The notes beneath the pieces are model-generated. The model ran no database searches, was not told where the DNA came from, and was given only the letters and a program-made list of their open reading frames with translations. Shown piece after piece: positions 59,340 to 64,000 of a stretch of 64,000 bases of DNA. A program made the position numbers and the translations under genes. How positions within the stretch are numbered: the first letter of the stretch is position 1; each line of letters begins with the position of its first letter. This stretch comes from VAZQ01 sp034669045 (lineage in GTDB: Bacteria > Pseudomonadota > Alphaproteobacteria > Rhizobiales > Xanthobacteraceae), in contig JAXDOD010000163.1 in NCBI GenBank assembly GCA_034669045.1, positions 51,577 to 115,576 on the forward strand, in the 5' to 3' direction.

Positions 59340-60188
59340 ATGTATCAGGACAAGCCCGCCTGGATCGAGCATCAGCGCAAGCGCTTTATGCGGCCCAATG
59401 CGCATCTCTTTATCCGCCATGACGCCTACCGCTTCATGCCACCCGGCTCGCCACGCTGGGTCGGCAAGGACGTGGTGCGCTATTGCTGGCCCGATCCTCG
59501 ATATCATCAGCCGAGTCAAGCCGACGAGCGCAAGGCCCAGCACGACCTGGCCGGCGAACGCGACGAGCTTCTTTGCATGCAAAGCGAGCTCGCTGCGATC
59601 AAGGCCGAGCTCAAGTTCCTACGGCTCCTGCGTCTCTTCAAGGCTTACAACCCCTCCCAACCGCGCGTGCCCGCAGGCACTTCCGATGGCGGGCAGTGGA
59701 CCGCCGACGGCGGGAGGCAGGGGACGGCAGAAAATGGACAAGCCGATCGCATCCGGGTTGCGCAACTCGGCGGGACGGTAACAGATCCCGATGGCAGGCC
59801 TTATTACAGGCCGGGCGGGCATCACGAGATGCCCGAGGGCGTCTATAAGAAGTGGAACCTTGATCCCGAAACCGCAAAAGTGTTTAGGCAATCGAGCACA
59901 GGGCCGTTAGGCGCGACTTTTCGAACGACACCCGATGGACCCCGTATAGGAAATGTCTGGGATGGGGAAGGAGGCTTACATCGCGCCTATAATGATGCAG
60001 TTACTGAGCTAAGCCAAAGATTTATCGAGCGCAATGGTCTTAGGCCGGACGGTGCTAACATGACGGCTGATCACGCGCGTGCCATACTGAAAGAAATAAG
60101 AGAGTCCGAAGATCCTCGCATTCGAGACTTCAACCTCAATATGCGGCGTATGCAGCGGTTCAGACGCCTTCGCGGCGTAGAGGACTGA
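59340..60188 (+). CDS. Polymorphic toxin with C-terminal GHH-type nuclease-like domain
   Basis: A 282-residue protein. The N-terminal region (1-98) ends in a helical AAIKAELKFLRLLRLF adaptor, then the linker KAYNPSQPRVPAGTSDGGQW (101-120). Both are shared with the deaminase toxin at 54390. The C-terminal domain (about 155-282) reads YYRPGGHHEMPEGVYKKW (Gly160-His161-His162), ETAKVFRQSSTGPLG, GEGGLHRAYNDAVTELSQRF and ARAILKEIRESEDPRIRDFN. This resembles HNH/Endo VII-type toxin domains with a conserved GHH, though the exact family is not certain. G+C drops towards the C-terminus. It is followed after 11 nt by a probable immunity gene. Confidence 0.65.
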   Translation: MYQDKPAWIEHQRKRFMRPNAHLFIRHDAYRFMPPGSPRWVGKDVVRYCWPDPRYHQPSQADERKAQHDLAGERDELLCMQSELAAIKAELKFLRLLRLFKAYNPSQPRVPAGTSDGGQWTADGGRQGTAENGQADRIRVAQLGGTVTDPDGRPYYRPGGHHEMPEGVYKKWNLDPETAKVFRQSSTGPLGATFRTTPDGPRIGNVWDGEGGLHRAYNDAVTELSQRFIERNGLRPDGANMTADHARAILKEIRESEDPRIRDFNLNMRRMQRFRRLRGVED

Positions 60189-60199
60189 GGGGAAATGAC

Positions 60200-60601
60200 A
60201 TGCGCATCCACAACGAAGCCCGGCGGGCGGCGGACTGGATAATTCTCCACGACCGGATTGACGAAACCCTCGGCCGGTTCGGGACGAAGGACGCATGCGG
60301 CAGAAACGACTACTGGCTTGTAGACGAAGACCTGGGGTCGTATCGCCTGAAACTCGAAGTCCAAAATTTGAATTTGTTGCAGCCTCATATCATCAAGTCA
60401 TTGCAAGCATTGCTCGACGGTTATCCCGACTGGGAGATCATGTTTAGGGTTGACATCATCGGTAAGGAAAACGAATGGCCGGCTATGGGCGTCATTATCC
60501 ATGACGATGAGATTATCGACGATCTGCAGCGAGAGTTCTTGCCAGAGCAATTTCGCAACATCGTCTACGAAGGCAGCAAGCCCATGAAGAAGTGGCCCTG
60601 A
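60200..60601 (+). CDS. Probable immunity protein for the 59340 toxin
   Basis: A 133-residue acidic soluble protein with a GGGGAA-like ribosome site. It has DDWIILHDR-like helices at the start (RAADWIILHDRIDETLGRF), then DYWLVDEDLGSYRLKLEVQN, SLQALLDGYPDWEIMFRVDI and MGVIIHDDEIIDDLQREFLP. No family was named. The call rests on its place right after the toxin, its size and its acidic nature. Confidence 0.55.
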   Translation: MRIHNEARRAADWIILHDRIDETLGRFGTKDACGRNDYWLVDEDLGSYRLKLEVQNLNLLQPHIIKSLQALLDGYPDWEIMFRVDIIGKENEWPAMGVIIHDDEIIDDLQREFLPEQFRNIVYEGSKPMKKWP

Positions 60602-60666
60602 AGGATGCACGAGGAGGAGGAGTCGGTCTAGTTCGCGGCATGATACCCAAAACTGCGAGGTTGTTG

Positions 60667-60771
60667 CGCGCGGCTCACCGCGATCTCCCCGATCCGCCAG
60701 ATCGCAGGCCAGCGACGCCTTCGGCGCCAACGTGACAAGAAGCCGTTCATGACCTCGGTCCCGGCTGTCGA
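60667..60771 (+). pseudogene. Degenerate fragment of the major capsid gene
   Basis: The 105 nt align with 58328-58432 in the capsid gene at roughly 80-85 % by eye (CGATCTCCCCGATCCGCCAG, ACAAGAAGCCGTTCATGACC). Indels break the frame. Several differences fall at third codon positions (CTG/CTC, TCG/TCC, GCC/GCA), so the source was probably a diverged homologue. It closes the toxin block at the right. Confidence 0.8.
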
Positions 60772-60802
60772 GCTCGCAGTCGCGGCGGGTTGATCAATCC
60801 TT

Positions 60803-60836
60803 AGTCCCGCATGTCACTACGCTCATGCGGGCTACG
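60803..60836. repeat. REP hairpin, copy D
   Basis: CCCGCATG and CATGCGGG form a short stem around TCACTACGCT, then GGGCTACG. It is downstream of the minus-strand protease gene and may act as its terminator. Confidence 0.55.
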
Positions 60837-60853
60837 TTGCTGTTTGCACCAGC

Positions 60854-61630
60854 TCACGGCGCCACCGCGCTGCCCATGGTCTTCGCCGTCCCGTCGATCC
60901 AGGCGCGAAAGCGCGCGACCGGCGTCACGCCGGTGAGGCCGCCGCAGCCGGGGCCGCCGCGCGCGTCGGTCGCCCAGCTCACCACCGCGACCAGCGCCAG
61001 CCGGCCGCCGGAGTCTTCGAACACCGGCCCCCCGGAATCGCCGCTGCAGGCGCCGAGCCCGGCGGTGTCGCCGCGCCGCGACGGGTCGGCGAGACGCAGT
61101 TGCCCGCTCGAGGGATGGCGCACGACCATGAGCAGCGCCGAGCGCAGCGTGCCGAAGTCGCGGTCGTTGCGGAAACCGGTGATGCCGAAGCCCGCGATCA
61201 GCAGCCGGTCGCCGAGCAGGAAGAAGTCGCGCGTGCCGATCGCCGCCGGCAGGAATTTTGCGCCGAGCGGTTCCGCGAGCTTGAGCAGCGCCACGTCCGC
61301 GGTCTCGCGGCGCGCGAGCGCGGTTTCGAGATCGAAGTCCGGATGGCGTTGGAAGTTTTCGACGCGCGTCTGCTTCGGCCGGCGGCCGGGGTCGCGCTCG
61401 AGCACCGAATAGCGCGTGCCCGGCGCCAGGCAATGCGCGGCGGTGAGCACGAGGTCGCGTGCGATCGCGGTGCCGGTGCAGGCGCTGCGGCGCGCGCCGA
61501 CGATCATCACCACGTGCCGCGCCAGGGCCTCGTCCGCCGGCCCGGCGTCGCCGACGATGGCGCCCGTCGGCGCGCCGAGCGCAACCAACAACACCAGGGC
61601 GGCGGGAGCGCGGCGCATGGACGCTTTCAC
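60854..61630 (-). CDS. Exported trypsin-like serine protease (S1 family) B
   Basis: A 258-residue protein from the GTG at 61630, which overlaps the stop of the upstream protease gene (GTGA); an ATG at 61618 is also possible. The signal peptide is cut near GAPTGAIV. The triad is visible: His in LVLTAAHCL, Asp in ETADVALLKL and Ser in GACSGDSGGPVFE. C-terminal GCGGLTGVTPVARFRAWID is typical of S1. It acts outside the cytoplasm. It is about 45 % similar by eye to its neighbour, so it is a tandem duplicate. Confidence 0.88.
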   Translation of the reverse strand: MKASMRRAPAALVLLVALGAPTGAIVGDAGPADEALARHVVMIVGARRSACTGTAIARDLVLTAAHCLAPGTRYSVLERDPGRRPKQTRVENFQRHPDFDLETALARRETADVALLKLAEPLGAKFLPAAIGTRDFFLLGDRLLIAGFGITGFRNDRDFGTLRSALLMVVRHPSSGQLRLADPSRRGDTAGLGACSGDSGGPVFEDSGGRLALVAVVSWATDARGGPGCGGLTGVTPVARFRAWIDGTAKTMGSAVAP

Positions 61631-62403
61631 GGCGGCAGCGGCGAGCCGAGCTTGCCCGCCGCCTGCACGACCCAGTCGCGATAGCGCGCGAGCGGCGTCA
61701 CGCCGCTCAGCCCGCCGCAGCCTTCGGAGAGTTTCGGACCGGTCGACCAGCTCACGACGCCGATCACCACCAGGCGGCCGTCGATGTCGCGGAACGCAGG
61801 GCCGCCGGAATCGCCGGTGCAGGCGCCAAGGCCGGCGCGCTCGCCTCTGGTCGCCGGATCCACGAGCCTGATTTGCAGCGCGCCGGGCTGGCCGGTCGCG
61901 ACCAGCGCTACGCTGCGCGCGACGCCGATGCCGGCCTCGCTGCCAGCCGCGGTGACGCCGAAGCCCGCGATGGTGAAGCGGTCGCCGACCGCGACCGTGC
62001 TCGAGCCGCGCTCGAGCGGCGCGGGCGCGAAGCGCTCCGGCAGCGGCGCGGCAAGCTTGATGAGCGCCACGTCGGCGGTCGCGCGGTTGCGGGCAAAGCT
62101 CTGCGCCTCGTAGCGCGGATGCACGGAGATGCCGCGGATCGCCAGCGGAGCGGAGCCTTTCGATGCAAGCACCTGATAGGTGGCGGCGAGCGCGACGCAA
62201 TGCGCGGCCGTGAGCACGAGATCGCGCGCGAGCGCGGTGCCAGTGCACAGGTTGCCGCGCGAGCCGACGACCATCACGAGCGCGCGCGCCATGGGCTCGG
62301 CCGCGGCGCTCGCGCCGCCGACCATCGCGGCTGCGGGCGGGCATGAGAATCCCAGCCCGCATGAGGATAGAGAGAAGGCGAGGGCGGTGAGCGTGACGCG
62401 CAT
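61627..62403 (-). CDS. Exported trypsin-like serine protease (S1 family) A
   Basis: A 258-residue protein with a signal peptide (a lipobox-like SSCGL is also seen early). Triad motifs: LVLTAAHCVALA, RATADVALIKLAAPL and GACTGDSGGPAFRD. The end is GCGGLSGVTPLARYRDWV. It is the first gene of a two-gene minus-strand unit within the GTA cluster, opposite in direction to the head genes. Backbone-like G+C, so older than the toxin cargo or native to the lineage. Confidence 0.9.
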   Translation of the reverse strand: MRVTLTALAFSLSSCGLGFSCPPAAAMVGGASAAAEPMARALVMVVGSRGNLCTGTALARDLVLTAAHCVALAATYQVLASKGSAPLAIRGISVHPRYEAQSFARNRATADVALIKLAAPLPERFAPAPLERGSSTVAVGDRFTIAGFGVTAAGSEAGIGVARSVALVATGQPGALQIRLVDPATRGERAGLGACTGDSGGPAFRDIDGRLVVIGVVSWSTGPKLSEGCGGLSGVTPLARYRDWVVQAAGKLGSPLPP

Positions 62404-62596
62404 GGTCGCGATGAGCCCGCTCTGATGCGATCTGTCAACACGCTTCGTCAGGCAGCGACGTGACCGCCACGCCGCGAACTCCTCCCGCTGCTGGTGGGAA
62501 GGGCATGGGCGCCTAGGCGCTCACCCAACCGTGTCCCGGGCGCAGCGTCCGGGGACTGGTCAAGACACATAACGAAAGACTGACGCCTGCAACCGC

Positions 62597-63184
62597 ATGA
62601 GCTGGAACATGTCCGCGATCCTCATCACGCCACCGGCCGTCGAGCCGATCACGCTCGCCGAGGCCAAGGCCTATCTGCGCGTGGCCCACAGCGACGACGA
62701 CAACGTGATCGGCGCGCTGATCGCCGGCGCGCGCAGCCATGTGGAAGCACAGACCCGGCGCGCGCTCATCACCCAGACCTGGCGGCTCGTGCGCGATGCC
62801 TGGCCGCCCGAAGGCCGCATCGCGGTGGTGCCGGCGCCGCTGCGCGCCGTCGTGGCGGCGCGGGTCTATCACGACGACGGCTCGACCCAGTCGATCGACG
62901 TGCAGGCCTTCGTCGCCGACAAGGCGTCGGCACCGGCGACCATCGCGTTCGCGCCGTGGTCGCTGGCGGCGCCCGGGCGTGCGGTCGGCGGCATCGAGAT
63001 CGACGTCGAGGTCGGCTATGGCGCCGCGGGCACGAACGTGCCCGAGCCGCTGCGCCAGGCGGTGCGCGTTCTCGTCGCCCATTGGTACGAGAACCGCGGC
63101 CTGGTCGCCATCGGACACGACGTGGCGGTGCTGCCAGCGGCGGTCGCGGCGCTGATCGCGCCGTACCGGGTGCTCTCGCTATGA
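62597..63184 (+). CDS. GTA/phage head-tail connector protein (gp6-like)
   Basis: A 195-residue protein (ATG at 62597; MSAI at 62609 is an alternative). The N-terminal helical bundle has VEPITLAEAKAYLRVAHSDD, NVIGALIAGARSHVEAQTRR and ALITQTWRLVRDAWP. The C-terminal part has PEPLRQAVRVLVAHWYENRG. This is the usual gp6/DUF-type connector layout below the portal. The stop overlaps the next start (ATGA). Confidence 0.88.
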   Translation: MSWNMSAILITPPAVEPITLAEAKAYLRVAHSDDDNVIGALIAGARSHVEAQTRRALITQTWRLVRDAWPPEGRIAVVPAPLRAVVAARVYHDDGSTQSIDVQAFVADKASAPATIAFAPWSLAAPGRAVGGIEIDVEVGYGAAGTNVPEPLRQAVRVLVAHWYENRGLVAIGHDVAVLPAAVAALIAPYRVLSL

Positions 63185-63504
63185 TCGACCCCGGCGAGTT
63201 GAACCATCGGCTGGTGCTCGAAGCGCCGGTCGAGGCGCCGGACGGCGCCGGCGGCGTGACGCGCAGCTATCAGTCGGTCGCGACGCTGTGGGCGGCCGTT
63301 GCGCCCGCGTCGGCGCGCGGCGATGTGAGTGCGGCGGACTTGGGCGCGACCGTCACCCATCGCGTCGTCGTCCGCGCGGGTCCCGACATCAGCACGCGGC
63401 ACCGGCTGCGCGACGGCGCGCGGGTCTTCCGGATCGTCGCGCTCAAGGATCGCGACGGCAGCGGGCGCTTCGTCGAGATCCACGCCGAGGAACGCGTGAA
63501 TTGA
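63181..63504 (+). CDS. Phage head closure / head-tail adaptor protein (gp7-like)
   Basis: A 107-residue protein. MIDPGELNHRLVLEAPVEAP, GAGGVTRSYQSVATLWAAVA and THRVVVRAGPDISTRHRLRD are the typical head-closure (SPP1 gp16/HK97 gp7) motifs. It is translationally coupled to the connector gene by a 4-nt overlap. Confidence 0.9.
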   Translation: MIDPGELNHRLVLEAPVEAPDGAGGVTRSYQSVATLWAAVAPASARGDVSAADLGATVTHRVVVRAGPDISTRHRLRDGARVFRIVALKDRDGSGRFVEIHAEERVN

Positions 63505-63564
63505 TTGATCGCGGAATTTCGCTGGCCGCCGGACCGAGCTCGCTGAATCACCAAGAGGCCTATC

Positions 63565-63972
63565 ATGACCACCGCCGCCGTGGCGCTGCGCGCCGCGATC
63601 CATGACGCGCTCGTCGCCGACACGCCGCTCACCGCCATCCTGGGAGCCCCGCGCATCTATGACGAGCCGCCCAAGGGCGTGAGCTTTCCCTACGTGACGC
63701 TGGGCGAAGCGCGCATCAGCGACTGGTCGACCGGCAGCGAAGGCGGCCAGGAGCACCAGCTCACGCTGCACGCCTGGTCGCGCCAGGGCGGCCACAAGGA
63801 GGCGCATCTCGTCGCCGGCGCGCTGTTGCAGGCGCTCGACGACGCGCCGCTCGTCCTCACCGATCACCGTCTCATCAATTTCCGTTTCGCGCTTGCCGAT
63901 GTGCGGCGCGAGGCCGACGGCCGCACTTACCACGCGCTGGTGCGGTTCCGCGCGGTCACCGAGCCGCAATGA
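63565..63972 (+). CDS. DUF3168 tail terminator-like protein (gp8-like)
   Basis: A 135-residue protein. ALRAAIHDALVADTPLTAIL, APRIYDEPPKGVSFPYVTLG, SEGGQEHQLTLHAWSRQGGH, DAPLVLTDHRLINFRFALAD and YHALVRFRAVTEPQ match DUF3168, which caps the tail tube. The next gene, just beyond the right edge, is expected to be the major tail protein. Confidence 0.9.
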   Translation: MTTAAVALRAAIHDALVADTPLTAILGAPRIYDEPPKGVSFPYVTLGEARISDWSTGSEGGQEHQLTLHAWSRQGGHKEAHLVAGALLQALDDAPLVLTDHRLINFRFALADVRREADGRTYHALVRFRAVTEPQ

Positions 63973-64000
63973 TTGTTCGCTGAAACCAGAGGAACCGACT

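Noticed and set aside
60854..62362. 502-aa frame that looks like a two-protease fusion
   Set aside because: The upstream part is an out-of-frame shadow of protease A; the two genes are separate and coupled by GTGA.

Overview
The window is high-GC DNA (backbone about 65-68 % G+C by eye) from an alphaproteobacterium. It most resembles Hyphomicrobiales of the Nitrobacteraceae/Xanthobacteraceae type (Bradyrhizobium, Rhodoplanes or Pseudolabrys relatives). The evidence is DUF2336, DUF1491, DUF5330 and YcgN-type genes, a DivJ/PleC-like histidine kinase, abundant Rhizobiales-style palindromic repeats, and a gene-transfer-agent (GTA)-like head cluster. Family names come from recognising motifs and overall sequence; no database search was run.

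Layout. 0-6 kb: housekeeping and cell-envelope genes (DUF5330 fragment, PAS histidine kinase, peptidoglycan-binding protein, DUF1491, DUF2336, lipoprotein). 6-45 kb: a secreted-protein metabolic region. It holds six paralogous exported proteins with a shared R(R)-I-[FY]-T-D-G-R core. It also holds three exported fusions of a carboxypeptidase-regulatory-like domain, a CxxCH haem site and a Vgb-type beta-propeller, two DUF6152 proteins, three small cytochromes c, a GMC dehydrogenase with its subunit 3, two orphan tricarboxylate-transport (Bug) receptors, an SDR, two DHA2 exporters and an outer-membrane protein. PBP1A, YcgN, a single-chain restriction-modification enzyme and a terminase-small-like orphan lie among them. 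Two cassettes are visibly duplicated: cytochrome c + propeller fusion (20.6-22.9 kb and 25.1-27.4 kb) and TDGR protein + DUF6152 (27.9-30.7 kb). An AT-richer toxin-antitoxin island separates the first pair. The second propeller fusion has lost its C-terminus through a 1-nt frameshift.

45.6-47.2 kb: an AT-richer islet with a chymotrypsin-fold protease and a small protein that looks like a free copy of the protease's N-terminal domain. 47.4-64 kb: GTA/HK97-like head genes in canonical order: small terminase, large terminase, portal, small membrane protein, prohead protease, major capsid, head-tail connector, head closure, DUF3168 tail terminator. The window ends just before the expected major tail gene.

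The main observation is that this normally compact cluster has cargo in nearly every gap. There is a DUF-like protein and a pentapeptide-repeat membrane protein after the terminase. A deaminase-fold toxin with an Imm1-like immunity protein follows the protease. A secreted tail-collar fragment and a collagen-like/beta-helix exported protein precede the capsid gene. A GHH-nuclease-like toxin with a probable immunity protein follows the capsid, and then two trypsin-like proteases. The two toxins share the same N-terminal adaptor/linker but have different C-terminal domains, which is polymorphic-toxin logic. Two cargo blocks end in a divergent fragment of the preceding head gene (terminase 3' end, internal capsid piece). 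This suggests that cargo arrived by homologous recombination with a related cluster.
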